From Puia sp963703355 (GTDB taxonomy: Bacteria > Bacteroidota > Bacteroidia > Chitinophagales > Chitinophagaceae), in NCBI GenBank assembly GCA_963703355.1, contig OY969813.1, forward strand, positions 496,001 to 560,000: a stretch of 64,000 bases of DNA, in the 5' to 3' direction. The notes under the pieces are model-generated. The model saw nothing but the letters and a program-made list of their open reading frames with translations, made no database searches and was not told the origin of the DNA. This document shows positions 52,178-60,880 of the stretch, in pieces. Made by a program: the position numbers and the translations under genes. Position 1 is the first letter of the stretch, and every line of letters starts with the position of its first letter.

Positions 52178-52588
52178 TCATTGGTGATCGGAGAACGATT
52201 CCGAGGGCTCTATCAGATCCCAGAGATTACCATACAGGTCCTCGAAAACAGCCACGGTTCCGTATGTCTCACGAACAGGTGGCCTCACAAAACGAACTCC
52301 ATTTTTTGTTAAACGCTCATAGTCCCGGTTGAAATGATCGGTGTAAAGAAATAAAAAAACCCGACCTCCTGTCTGATTACCGATGGTTTTTTCCTGATCG
52401 GCGCCGACGGCCCTGGCCAGCAATAATGCGCAGCCTTTTTTTCCGGATGGTGAAACAATCACCCATCTTTTTGTTTCCGTAAGCGCCGTATCTTCTAACA
52501 GTTCAAACCCCAGTTTACGGGTATAAAAATCGATGGCTTCATCATAATCTCTAACGACCAGCGCAATACGCGCGATAAACTGGTTCAT
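52178..52588 (-). CDS. VOC (glyoxalase/dioxygenase superfamily) protein
   Basis: A 136-residue protein with the paired beta-alpha-beta-beta-beta units of the vicinal oxygen chelate fold: FIARIALVVRDYDEAIDFYTRKLGFEL and VFLFLYTDHFNRDYERLTKNGVRF, ending in VAVFEDLYGNLWDLIEPS. Possible metal ligands are E in FED and LIE, but the first ligand position holds R rather than H. Substrate is unknown. A -7 box lies just 4 nt upstream of the start. Confidence 0.9.
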   Translation of the reverse strand: MNQFIARIALVVRDYDEAIDFYTRKLGFELLEDTALTETKRWVIVSPSGKKGCALLLARAVGADQEKTIGNQTGGRVFLFLYTDHFNRDYERLTKNGVRFVRPPVRETYGTVAVFEDLYGNLWDLIEPSESFSDHQ

Positions 52589-52592
52589 AGAA

Positions 52593-52600
52593 CAAATTTA
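52593..52600 (-). promoter_or_regulatory. Candidate -7 box 4 nt from the VOC gene start
   Basis: The minus strand reads TAAATTTG, exact TAnnTTTG, separated from the ATG by four bases. As for the aldo/keto reductase and ypdA genes this would give a leaderless mRNA. Confidence 0.35.
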
Positions 52601-52615
52601 TCTATATTAACCCGT

Positions 52616-52623
52616 TATTTTTG
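52616..52623 (+). promoter_or_regulatory. Candidate -7 box for the DUF481 gene
   Basis: TATTTTTG matches TAnnTTTG and lies 30 nt before the DUF481 start codon, only 15 bp from the divergent VOC box. The -33 element is unclear. Confidence 0.4.
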
Positions 52624-52653
52624 TAACCAGATAACTTGTTGTAACAAAACATT

Positions 52654-53682
52654 ATGTTCAGAACGGCGCTGCTCACTGTCTTGTTGGTTTGCTTTTTTAG
52701 TTTCAAATCGTTCTCGCAGAACAAAGACACCATCATCCTTTATAATGGCCAGGAATTAATCGGAGAAGTACAGGGGGCCAACTTTGGAGCAATATCCATT
52801 GATGATATTGATTTAAAAATGCAAAGTATTAAGCTGTTCAAAATAAAAATCCTGATTGTTCATGAACGGTTTAAGATTGAAACAGTCGACAAACATTTTT
52901 TCTATGGCACTATGAACACCTCCAATAAAAACGGATGGGTTGATATTCATATGTCAGACAGTGCCCAGATTCCACTGCACATTACAGAAATATTTCAGCT
53001 TATTTCCATGGAAGATAATTTCCTCAGGCGGCTCAATGGTAATGTTTCTGCCGGATTGAGTTTTACAAAATCCAGTAATATCGGACAGGTTAATTTCAGT
53101 GCCAACGTTCAATATTCCACCAGACTTATCAATTACCAGTTATCTCTTTCTTCTATCGGCTCTATCGATTCAGGCAAATATTCACGTGACAATGAAAACG
53201 CTCAGCTATTTGCCACGTACGATCTCAATACTACCTGGTTTTTAGCATTGGGTGGTCAGTACCAACGAAACCTTGAGTTGTCTATTTCCCGCAGGTTACT
53301 TGGAATCACCGGCGTTGGAAATAAACTTTTCATAGAGAAAAACTGGCGATTGCTGGCGATATCGGGGATGAGTTATTCCCAGGAAAAAAGTACCGAAGGC
53401 GTGTCCAGTGGTTTGTTACTCGAAGTACCTGTTGTATTCCAGTTCAATTATTATAAATTTCGTCATCCCGATATTCAGATCAGCAGCAATCAAACCGTCT
53501 ACTTCAGCATTAGTCAGGGAGGCAGAATTCGATATGATGCAAGCACTACATTTTCCTGGCAGCTTATCCGCTATTTTTATCTGAATGTAAGTCCCTATAC
53601 CAATTTTGATAACAAGCCTCCTGCAGGCAGCGGAAGTACTTTCGACTATGGAATTGTATTCGGGCTTTCTTATAAATTCTGA
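52654..53682 (+). CDS. DUF481 outer-membrane protein
   Basis: A 342-residue protein with a signal peptide (LLTVLLVCFFSFKSFSQ). The N-terminal third (DTIILYNGQELIGEVQGANFGAISIDD) is a small beta domain found ahead of DUF481, and the C-terminal two thirds (LNGNVSAGLSFTKSSNIGQVNFSA onwards) alternate as a 12-strand-like barrel, ending FGLSYKF. Function of DUF481 barrels is unknown. Its TGA stop is the first three bases of a 7-nt repeat array. Confidence 0.85.
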   Translation: MFRTALLTVLLVCFFSFKSFSQNKDTIILYNGQELIGEVQGANFGAISIDDIDLKMQSIKLFKIKILIVHERFKIETVDKHFFYGTMNTSNKNGWVDIHMSDSAQIPLHITEIFQLISMEDNFLRRLNGNVSAGLSFTKSSNIGQVNFSANVQYSTRLINYQLSLSSIGSIDSGKYSRDNENAQLFATYDLNTTWFLALGGQYQRNLELSISRRLLGITGVGNKLFIEKNWRLLAISGMSYSQEKSTEGVSSGLLLEVPVVFQFNYYKFRHPDIQISSNQTVYFSISQGGRIRYDASTTFSWQLIRYFYLNVSPYTNFDNKPPAGSGSTFDYGIVFGLSYKF

Positions 53683-53918
53683 ACGCTCAACGCGAAACGC
53701 TGAACGCTGAACGCGAAACGCTTAGGCTTGCTTTATTCAAAATTTAGATTACACGAAAATCGACTAATAAGATCACGAACTCTTCGCACATCGCATAATG
53801 CCATACACTTTATTCAATTCGCGTTAAGCGTTCACCGTTTCGCGTTAAACGTTCATCGTTTCGCGTTCAGCGTTCAGCGTTTCGCGTTCCGCGTTAAGCG
53901 TTAAGCGTTAAGCGTCGA
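53680..53918. repeat. Inverted pair of 7-nt repeat arrays between the DUF481 gene and the riboswitch
   Basis: Left arm (53680-53727): TGAACGC, TCAACGC, GAAACGC, TGAACGC, TGAACGC, GAAACGC, TTAGGCT, in sense with the upstream gene. Right arm (53821-53918): 14 units of the opposite orientation, GCGTTNN, with TTAACGC, TGAACGC and GAAACGC as complements. The arms are separated by a 93-nt AT-rich spacer and can pair over about 45 bp. The right arm has no gene ending on its strand, so it may serve to close the hairpin. Confidence 0.92.
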
Positions 53919-53925
53919 AAGTTGT

Positions 53926-53938
53926 TCACACAATGTGA
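53926..53938. promoter_or_regulatory. Palindrome TCACA-N3-TGTGA upstream of the riboswitch
   Basis: TCACACAATGTGA is an inverted repeat 8 bp after the repeat array and about 60 bp before the riboswitch. It could be an operator for the nrd operon. It does not match the NrdR box pattern I know. No exact -7 box was found nearby, so the promoter is not placed. Confidence 0.35.
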
Positions 53939-53994
53939 CTTAAAATTTCCGCACGAATTCTCCAGTCTTTGTATTATTGTAATGTTCGTTTACA

Positions 53995-54170
53995 TACCGT
54001 TACGGTTGACTGCCGGATAAATTCCGGTGGCCATTAATAGGGAACCGGGTGAGAATCCCGGGCTGACGGGCAACTGTAAGTAACAAAACGTTTTTCAATC
54101 TCATTCCATTGTCCCGCAAGTGCGGGACGAGAAGGAAGAAAAACGGTTACGAGCCAGGAGACCTGCCGAT
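53995..54170 (+). ncRNA. Cobalamin riboswitch controlling class I ribonucleotide reductase
   Basis: The conserved cobalamin core is present in order: the 5' TTACGGTTGACTGCCGG region, GGAACCGGGTGAGAATCCCGGGCTGACGGG, and the B12 box GAGCCAGGAGACCTGCC (54151-54167). A variable arm contains a perfect GTCCCGC/GCGGGAC hairpin (54111-54128). The expression platform up to nrdB holds a hairpin with arms near 54212-54218 and 54241-54249 and a T8 run at 54266-54275. Binding of adenosylcobalamin would be expected to reduce nrdBA expression. Confidence 0.93.
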
Positions 54171-54278
54171 AACAGTATTTATATGGAACCTTCCCGAATA
54201 AGGTGCCGCATAGAAGATCATCTGTTCTTAACGGAACGTTATCTCTTCTCCGCAGCTCTCATTGTTAATTTTTTTTAA

Positions 54279-55256
54279 ATGTGCGTTATGCAGCAGGATG
54301 AATTATTGCTTAGAGAAAACAAAGATCGTTTTGTTATCCTCCCTATTAACTATCCCAGGATCTGGGAAATGTATAAAAAACATGAAGCCAGTTTTTGGAC
54401 TGCCGAAGAGATCGACCTCAGCGGAGACATGAAAGATTGGTCCTCACTCAATGACGGTGAGCGACATTTTATCAGTCATGTGCTGGCTTTCTTTGCTGCG
54501 AGCGACGGTATCGTAAACGAAAATCTTGCTGTGAATTTTATGGGTGAAACACAGCTCCCCGAAGCCCGTTGTTTCTATGGCTTCCAGATCATGATGGAAA
54601 ATATTCATGCCGAAACCTATGCCTTGTTGATCGACAGTTATATCAAAGATCCGCAGGAAAAAAACCGCCTGTTCCATGCCATCGAAACCGTTCCGGCTGT
54701 TAAGAAAAAGGCTGAATGGGCGCTGCGCTGGATTCAGAACGGAAGTTTTGCTGAAAGACTGGTTGCATTCGCAGCCGTTGAAGGTATTTTTTTCAGCGGA
54801 AGTTTCTGTTCGATTTTCTGGCTGAAGAAAAGAGGACTCATGCCGGGACTCACTTTCAGCAATGAACTGATCAGTCGCGATGAAGGTTTGCATTGCGAAT
54901 TTGCCTGTCTTTTGTATAGCATGTTGTCCAATAAACTTTCTCATGACGAAGTGAAAGCAATCATCGGCGAAGCCGTGGAAATAGAAAAAGAATTCATCTC
55001 CGATGCTTTGCCGGTAAAATTGATCGGCATGAACGCGGATCTCATGAAACAATACATAGAGTTTGTTGCCGACAGATGGATGGCTGAACTCGGTTATCCT
55101 AAAATATTCAACAGCACCAATCCATTCGACTTCATGGAAATGATATCGCTGCAGGGCAAAACCAATTTTTTTGAAAAAAGAGTAGGTGATTACCAGAAAG
55201 CAGGAGTATCCTCCGCGAAATCAGTACAGAGTTTTTCATTGGAAGAAGATTTTTAA
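54279..55256 (+). CDS. nrdB: Class I ribonucleotide reductase small subunit
   Basis: A 325-residue R2 protein. The diiron ligands and radical site are intact: D76, E107 and H110 in ENIHAETY with Y114 as the stable radical tyrosine, then E168, E202 and H205 (ISRDEGLH). The start may be the first ATG or the one three codons later (MQQDELLL). It supplies the tyrosyl radical for deoxynucleotide synthesis in aerobic growth. It follows a B12 riboswitch and precedes nrdA by 17 bp. Confidence 0.96.
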   Translation: MCVMQQDELLLRENKDRFVILPINYPRIWEMYKKHEASFWTAEEIDLSGDMKDWSSLNDGERHFISHVLAFFAASDGIVNENLAVNFMGETQLPEARCFYGFQIMMENIHAETYALLIDSYIKDPQEKNRLFHAIETVPAVKKKAEWALRWIQNGSFAERLVAFAAVEGIFFSGSFCSIFWLKKRGLMPGLTFSNELISRDEGLHCEFACLLYSMLSNKLSHDEVKAIIGEAVEIEKEFISDALPVKLIGMNADLMKQYIEFVADRWMAELGYPKIFNSTNPFDFMEMISLQGKTNFFEKRVGDYQKAGVSSAKSVQSFSLEEDF

Positions 55257-55273
55257 TGTATAAAATGTAAACC

Positions 55274-57643
55274 ATGTTTGTTATAAAAAGAGATGGTAAA
55301 AAAGAATCCGTCAAATTCGATAAAGTAACTGCGCGAATCCAAAAACTTTCCTATGGTCTTAGTCCGATCGTGGATATTTACGAAGTAGCCAAAAAAGCCA
55401 TTGAGGGAATTTATGATAACGTGCCAACAACAGAGCTGGATAACCTCGCTGCTGAAACGGCAGCATCATTAACTACAAAGCATCCAGACTATGCCATTCT
55501 CGCTTCCCGTATTGCCGTGAGCAACCTGCATAAAAACACTACCAAGAGTTTCTCTGCAACTATGAGAAGTCTTTTTGAATACACGCATCCGGTAACCGGG
55601 AAAAAATTGCAGTTGATTGCCGATGATGTAATGGAGATCATCAACGAAAACGCCGATCTGCTGGACAGCACCATTATTTATGACCGCGACTATGGCTTTG
55701 ATTTTTTTGGATTTAAAACGCTTGAGAAATCATACCTGCTTAAAATAAATGGCAGAATTGCAGAACGTCCACAACATATGTATATGCGTGTAGCCGTGGG
55801 CATTCATAAAAGAGATTTAGACAGCGCCATAAAAACTTATCATCTGATGAGCGAGCGCTGGTTTACGCATGCCACGCCCACTTTATTTAATGCGGGCACC
55901 CCTAAACCACAAATGTCTTCCTGTTTTTTATTGATAATGAAAGACGACAGCATCGATGGTATCTATGACACGCTGAAGCAGACTGCAAAAATTTCACAAA
56001 GTGCCGGTGGTATCGGTCTGGCTATTCACAATATCCGCGCAACCGGCAGTTATATCGGAGGCACCAATGGATCCAGCAACGGCATTATTCCCATGCTGCG
56101 CGTTTTTAATGACACAGCAAGATATGTTGACCAGGGTGGTGGTAAACGAAAAGGAGCCTTTGCCATTTATCTGGAACCATGGCATGCAGATGTTTTTGAT
56201 TTTCTGGAACTCAGAAAAAATCATGGCAAGGAAGAACTCAAAGCACGTGATTTGTTTTATGCACTCTGGATTCCGGATCTGTTTATGAAAAGGGTAGAAG
56301 CGGGTGAGGAATGGAGTTTATTTTGTCCAAACGAAGCGCCCGGACTGCAGGATTGTTTTGGAGAAGCATTTGAAACCCTCTACAACAAATACGAATCGGA
56401 AGGAAGATCAAGAAAAAAAGTCAAAGCACAGGACCTTTGGTTCGCCATCCTTGAAGCGCAGATTGAAACGGGCACACCTTATCTCTTATATAAAGATGCA
56501 GCGAACAGTAAAAGTAATCAGCAGAATCTGGGCACTATCAAAAGCAGCAACCTATGTACAGAAATTCTGGAATACACTTCGCCCGAAGAAGTAGCCGTAT
56601 GTAACCTCGCATCTATCGCTTTGCCAAGATTCGTTATCAATGGAATTTTTGACCATCAGAAATTGTTTGAAGTCACGGTTGAAGTCACCAAAAATCTGAA
56701 CAGGGTTATCGATGGAAATTATTATCCGATCGAAGAAGCCCGCTATTCCAATATGAAACACCGGCCGATCGGTATCGGTGTGCAGGGACTGGCAGACGTT
56801 TTTATTATGCTCAGATTGCCATTCGACAGCGACCTTGCAAAGCTGTTAAACAAAAATATTTTTGAAACGATTTATTTCGCGGCCATGAAGACCAGTATGG
56901 AACTCGCGAAACAGGAAGGAGCCTATGAAAGCTTCATCGGATCACCCGCTTCGAAAGGAATTTTTCAATTTGACATGTGGGGCGTTGAACCCAGCAATCG
57001 TTGGGACTGGAAGGGACTGAAATCGGATGTGAAAGAATTCGGGATTCGCAATTCTTTGCTACTCGCACCCATGCCAACTGCTTCTACCTCTCAGATTTTT
57101 GGCAACAACGAATGTTTCGAACCTTATACCAGTAATATTTATTCCCGTCGCGTATTAAGTGGTGAATTCGTGATCGTGAACAAACATCTTTTGAAAGACC
57201 TGGTGCAACTGGGCTTATGGAATAACGATATGAAGAACAAGATCATTCTTGCCAATGGTTCCGTTCAGGGCATAAAAGAGATTCCCGCAGATATAAAAGA
57301 AATTTACAAAACCGTCTGGGAGATAAAACAAAAACACCTGATAGATATGGCGGCCGACAGAGGTGCTTTTATTTGTCAGTCGCAGTCGCTCAATCTTTTT
57401 ATTGAAAGACCGACTACCGCAAAACTTACCTCCATGCATTTTTACGCCTGGAAAAAAGGACTGAAAACAGGCATGTATTATCTGCGCAGCCAGGCGGCAG
57501 CACAGGCAGTTCAATTCACTGTAGAAAAACAGGAGAAGCAAATCGCTACACCTGTTTCGGCAATTGCATCAGCTACTGATGAAGAAATCGCCGATGGTGC
57601 TTCCTGCACGATGCAGGACGGATGCGTCAGCTGCGGGTCTTAA
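55274..57643 (+). CDS. nrdA: Class I ribonucleotide reductase large subunit
   Basis: A 789-residue R1 protein. Residues 1-90 are an ATP-cone (FVIKRDGKKESVKFDKVTARI) for allosteric control. The barrel holds the redox cysteine in SSCFLLI, the active-site NLCTEI and PMPTASTSQIFGNNECFEPY, and the C-terminal CxxC tail (GCVSCGS) that passes electrons from thioredoxin. It forms the holoenzyme with NrdB. Its TAA stop opens the largest 7-nt repeat array. Confidence 0.97.
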   Translation: MFVIKRDGKKESVKFDKVTARIQKLSYGLSPIVDIYEVAKKAIEGIYDNVPTTELDNLAAETAASLTTKHPDYAILASRIAVSNLHKNTTKSFSATMRSLFEYTHPVTGKKLQLIADDVMEIINENADLLDSTIIYDRDYGFDFFGFKTLEKSYLLKINGRIAERPQHMYMRVAVGIHKRDLDSAIKTYHLMSERWFTHATPTLFNAGTPKPQMSSCFLLIMKDDSIDGIYDTLKQTAKISQSAGGIGLAIHNIRATGSYIGGTNGSSNGIIPMLRVFNDTARYVDQGGGKRKGAFAIYLEPWHADVFDFLELRKNHGKEELKARDLFYALWIPDLFMKRVEAGEEWSLFCPNEAPGLQDCFGEAFETLYNKYESEGRSRKKVKAQDLWFAILEAQIETGTPYLLYKDAANSKSNQQNLGTIKSSNLCTEILEYTSPEEVAVCNLASIALPRFVINGIFDHQKLFEVTVEVTKNLNRVIDGNYYPIEEARYSNMKHRPIGIGVQGLADVFIMLRLPFDSDLAKLLNKNIFETIYFAAMKTSMELAKQEGAYESFIGSPASKGIFQFDMWGVEPSNRWDWKGLKSDVKEFGIRNSLLLAPMPTASTSQIFGNNECFEPYTSNIYSRRVLSGEFVIVNKHLLKDLVQLGLWNNDMKNKIILANGSVQGIKEIPADIKEIYKTVWEIKQKHLIDMAADRGAFICQSQSLNLFIERPTTAKLTSMHFYAWKKGLKTGMYYLRSQAAAQAVQFTVEKQEKQIATPVSAIASATDEEIADGASCTMQDGCVSCGS

Positions 57644-57785
57644 GCGTAAGGCTTAAGGCTGAACGCATAACGCGAAACGCTTAACGCATAACGCGAAACG
57701 CTGAACGCTGAACGCTGAACGCATAACGCGAAACGCTGAACGCATAACGCGAAACGCATAACGCGAAACGCTTAACGCTTAATGC
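57640..57785 (+). repeat. 7-nt tandem repeat array (NNAACGC), about 21 units
   Basis: After three partial units (TTAAGCG, TAAGGC, TTAAGGC) there are 18 consecutive 7-mers built from TGAACGC, ATAACGC, GAAACGC, TTAACGC and one TTAATGC. The pair ATAACGC-GAAACGC occurs five times, a 14-nt higher-order unit. Units are in sense with nrdA, whose stop codon lies in the first unit. It faces a shorter array of opposite orientation at 57848-57889. Confidence 0.95.
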
Positions 57786-57847
57786 TGTTTACAGTTAATG
57801 CCTAATGTGTTTGAGTTCTAGCCTTTGAACAATTCTCAAGTTATTTC

Positions 57848-57889
57848 GCGTTAAGCGTTCAGCGTTTCGCGTTATGCGTTCAGCGTTCA
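57848..57889 (-). repeat. 7-nt tandem repeat array (NNAACGC), six units
   Basis: On the minus strand: TGAACGC, TGAACGC, ATAACGC, GAAACGC, TGAACGC, TTAACGC, starting directly after the stop codon of the M13 peptidase gene. The order TGA-ATA-GAA-T.A matches runs in the facing array, so the two can form a hairpin of roughly 40 bp with a loop of about 60 nt plus unpaired units. Confidence 0.93.
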
Positions 57890-59917
57890 TTACCAAATGC
57901 TCACGCGCAAGCTATCGGGCTGATACATTTTATCACCCGCTTTTACATTAAAGGCGTCATAAAACGCCGGAATATTTGCCATCGGTCCGTTTACGCGTTC
58001 CTTTGCGGGTGCATGGACGTCCACCATGAGTTGATTTGCCAAAGCATCTTTCCGCTGATTATAAAGCCAGCCATAAGCATATCCGAGAAAATAACGCTGT
58101 GCAGGTGTTAAGCCTCCTATTTTTATACCACTCTTGAATGCATCTGTTTTTGAAAAAGCATCCCATCCCAATAGCACGCCACCGAGATCAGCAATGTTTT
58201 CACCCTGCGTTGCATTTCCATTTACATGTAACGTATCAACCGGATTAAATTTATTGAATTGTTGAATGATTCTTTCGGCGCTCGCATTAAACTGTTTGAT
58301 ATCTGAAGGCTGCCACCAGTCGCGAAGATTTCCTGCATCATCATACTTTCTACCCTCATCGTCGAATCCATGTGTAATTTCATGTCCGATGGTAGATGCA
58401 GCCGCGTATCCATATACAAAAGCGTCGTCCAGGTCTTCATCTTTTTTCCCGGGGACTATAAAAATTCCGGCAGGTAACACGATTTCATTGTTACTTGGAT
58501 TATAATAAGCGTTGTAAGTTTGCGGCGACATGTCCCATTCTGATCGGTCAACGGGTTTTCCAAGTTTATTCACTTCATATTTCGTCCACCATTCTGCAGC
58601 CCGTTGCACATTAAGAACCCATGGGCCACGATCGATAGTGAGCGCACTGAAGTCTTTCCACTTATCCGGATAACCCACTTTTTTAGTCACTTTGGAAAGT
58701 TTCAACAAAGCTTTTTGTTTGGTGCTGTCGCTCATCCAGGTGAGTTTCATAATTCTCTCCTTATACGCGTCGCGGATTGCTTCCACCAGATCACTATATC
58801 GCTGTTTGGTTTTTTCAGAAAAATTTTCTTTTACGAATAATTGTCCGAGTGCTTCTCCCATAGCGGATTCTTCTGCATCCAGCACTCTCTTCCAACGGGG
58901 TTTGGGTTTTTCAACGCCTGAACGGGCTTGATAATATTTAAATATATCGTTGAAACTGGTTGTATCCAGATACGACGCCGAACGCATCAACAAATGAAAA
59001 GCCAGGTAATTTTTCCACACATGGATAGGTGTTTTCGTTAGCTCCTGGTTTAGAGCTGCGAGAAATTCCGGCTGTCCAACGACAACACTATCCAGGGACT
59101 TAATGCCCGTGTTAGAAAAGAAATCGTTCCATCCGATTTTAAAATATAATTTCTGCAGGGAAGGAACATCCATTTTATGATAATTCGAATCGGGATCACG
59201 CAGGTCCTGCAATTTGCGGGAGGCTTTTGCAAGTTTTGTTTCCAGGTCGTAAACTGAATTTGCAGCAACGGTAGCAGACAGACTGTCTTTTCCCATCGAT
59301 CTGAAAGCTTTATATTGGTATAATCGATAAGCCGCTCTTACTTTCAATGTTTTTTCATTCGTATTAAAATAATAATCCCGGTTTCCCATTCCGAGGCCGC
59401 CCTGAGAAATATGGAAGACGATTTTATCGCTGTTTTTTTCATCCTGCGAAATATCTTCTCCCAGTAAAACGCCAATCCCCCTGTTCTGAAGAATGGCCGC
59501 TTCGCGGAGTAAATCGGGTATCGTTGCAATTTTTTCAATTGCGTCAAACTGCGGCTGTAATGGTTTCAAACCCTGCTTTTCAATATCAACAGAATCCATT
59601 CCACTGTACCAGAAGTCGCCAATTTTTTGAGAAATACTTCCTGATTGCGATGTGTCTGTTAATGCTTTTTCGTTGATGGCCCGCAGGCGATTATAGATGT
59701 CTTCCTGAACGAGCTCTCCAACGCCCCATCCAGCCTGGTCGGATGGGATGGGATTATTTTTTAACCAGGTTCCATTTGCATAAGAGAAAAAGTCCTGCGC
59801 AGGATTTACCGTAGTATCTATATCCTCAGCCAGAAAATCAGGAGCTTCTTTTTTTTCTGCGGGCTGGCATGCTGTAAAAAGAGCCAGCGTAATTACGAAC
59901 CATATGCGATTGGACAT
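57890..59917 (-). CDS. M13-family metallopeptidase lipoprotein (neprilysin/PepO-like)
   Basis: A 675-residue zinc endopeptidase. The signal ends in a lipobox LFTAC (C17), so the mature enzyme is lipid-anchored. The zinc motif HEITH is at residues 512-516, the downstream GENIADLGG supplies the third ligand E and the D of ExxxD, and NAYYNPSNNEIVLPAGI binds substrate backbone. It cuts short peptides in the periplasm or at the cell surface. It starts 104 bp downstream of the next minus-strand gene, and its stop codon abuts a repeat array. Confidence 0.95.
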   Translation of the reverse strand: MSNRIWFVITLALFTACQPAEKKEAPDFLAEDIDTTVNPAQDFFSYANGTWLKNNPIPSDQAGWGVGELVQEDIYNRLRAINEKALTDTSQSGSISQKIGDFWYSGMDSVDIEKQGLKPLQPQFDAIEKIATIPDLLREAAILQNRGIGVLLGEDISQDEKNSDKIVFHISQGGLGMGNRDYYFNTNEKTLKVRAAYRLYQYKAFRSMGKDSLSATVAANSVYDLETKLAKASRKLQDLRDPDSNYHKMDVPSLQKLYFKIGWNDFFSNTGIKSLDSVVVGQPEFLAALNQELTKTPIHVWKNYLAFHLLMRSASYLDTTSFNDIFKYYQARSGVEKPKPRWKRVLDAEESAMGEALGQLFVKENFSEKTKQRYSDLVEAIRDAYKERIMKLTWMSDSTKQKALLKLSKVTKKVGYPDKWKDFSALTIDRGPWVLNVQRAAEWWTKYEVNKLGKPVDRSEWDMSPQTYNAYYNPSNNEIVLPAGIFIVPGKKDEDLDDAFVYGYAAASTIGHEITHGFDDEGRKYDDAGNLRDWWQPSDIKQFNASAERIIQQFNKFNPVDTLHVNGNATQGENIADLGGVLLGWDAFSKTDAFKSGIKIGGLTPAQRYFLGYAYGWLYNQRKDALANQLMVDVHAPAKERVNGPMANIPAFYDAFNVKAGDKMYQPDSLRVSIW

Positions 59918-60020
59918 AACGGTGTTTTTGTATATGAGAAGATAATCGAGACGAGCGAATTTTCAACATCGATTATACAAACGGTGAAAAAATCCCGGCT
60001 ATCGGTACAAATAAATACTG

Positions 60021-60755
60021 TCATTCATCCAGGCTATACGTTGTATTGATATGCTGAATAAAAGCTACGGCATCCGACTTGATTTCTAAACATCTGTATA
60101 ACAACTGACGGTTGTAGGCTTTCAGTAGATTAATATCTACACTTAACTGAATCAGGTCGTCGTCCGATAAATTCCGCATATTACCATTTACAAATTGCTT
60201 TTGCATAACCGTTGCTGCCGCATTCTCGGGTGTGAAATGTTTGGACATAAAAGTTTCCAGAATCCTGCCCATATATTCAATGTCTCTGTTCTCCAGCTCA
60301 TGTAACACATTTATTTTCTTTTCGTAATTGTCGATATGCGAAGCCAATTTTGTTTTTACAAATTTTTTGAGGTGTAATTCTGTTTTAATGGTGGAGATCG
60401 CACCCGTAGAGGGATAAAATATATTCATATTGTCACTGCCTTTGATCAGCTCCTGAATCCTGATAAAGTCTTTATTTTTTCCGGGCGCCGTTAAAAGCAT
60501 ATACAAACTATCCGTCTTGCCCATCTGCACTTCCAGGCTGGATACAAGTTTTTCAATATTGGTAGTATCATTGATAAGATCTTCCTTTAGCTGACCCGCA
60601 AGTTCCGCCACATGGTGGTTGTCGGTAATGTATTCTCTAACGTTTTCTGCCAGAAACCCCATGGTTACCGCCAGAAAAATCATGAGAAATTCCTGAAAAT
60701 AGTCTTTGAAAGTTTTGGTTCCTTCGTGGTGCCCTGAATGATGATGAACTTCCAT
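60021..60755 (-). CDS. DUF6090-like single-helix membrane protein
   Basis: A 244-residue protein. The N-terminus is histidine-rich (MEVHHHSGHHEG), followed by one membrane helix (FLMIFLAVTMGFLAENVREY, about residues 27-46) and a long helical domain with LKEDLINDTTNIEKLVSSLEVQM. The FLMIFLAVTLGFxAENxRE pattern is typical of DUF6090-type proteins of Bacteroidota, which have no known function. The N-terminal histidines might bind metal. It is followed by the M13 gene on the same strand. Confidence 0.75.
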   Translation of the reverse strand: MEVHHHSGHHEGTKTFKDYFQEFLMIFLAVTMGFLAENVREYITDNHHVAELAGQLKEDLINDTTNIEKLVSSLEVQMGKTDSLYMLLTAPGKNKDFIRIQELIKGSDNMNIFYPSTGAISTIKTELHLKKFVKTKLASHIDNYEKKINVLHELENRDIEYMGRILETFMSKHFTPENAAATVMQKQFVNGNMRNLSDDDLIQLSVDINLLKAYNRQLLYRCLEIKSDAVAFIQHINTTYSLDE

Positions 60756-60845
60756 TGTAATTAGAATGCTGGTAGCCCTTTTGATTAATTTCGATAAATG
60801 TATAGCATTTCAATATTTAATCGGTATTTGTCCAACCTTTGGTTA

Positions 60846-60853
60846 TAATTTTG
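60846..60853 (+). promoter_or_regulatory. Candidate -7 box for the GMC operon
   Basis: TAATTTTG matches TAnnTTTG exactly, 27 nt before the start of the first GMC gene. A TTTG lies 15 bp upstream, a little closer than usual. Its position supports the internal ATG over the longer open frame. Confidence 0.45.
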
Positions 60854-60880
60854 AAGTATTGTAGAACCAACCCGCTTGCC

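Noticed and set aside
53821..53918. Regularly repeated sequence considered as a CRISPR array
   Set aside because: The 7-nt units are contiguous, with no spacers of constant length and no cas genes in the window.
53926..53938. Dyad considered as an NrdR box
   Set aside because: NrdR sites are two AT-rich boxes of about 16 bp at fixed spacing; only one shorter, different dyad is present.
54444..55052. 202-codon open frame on the minus strand inside nrdB
   Set aside because: It is antisense to a firmly identified gene and has no protein-family features; its openness reflects codon use of nrdB.
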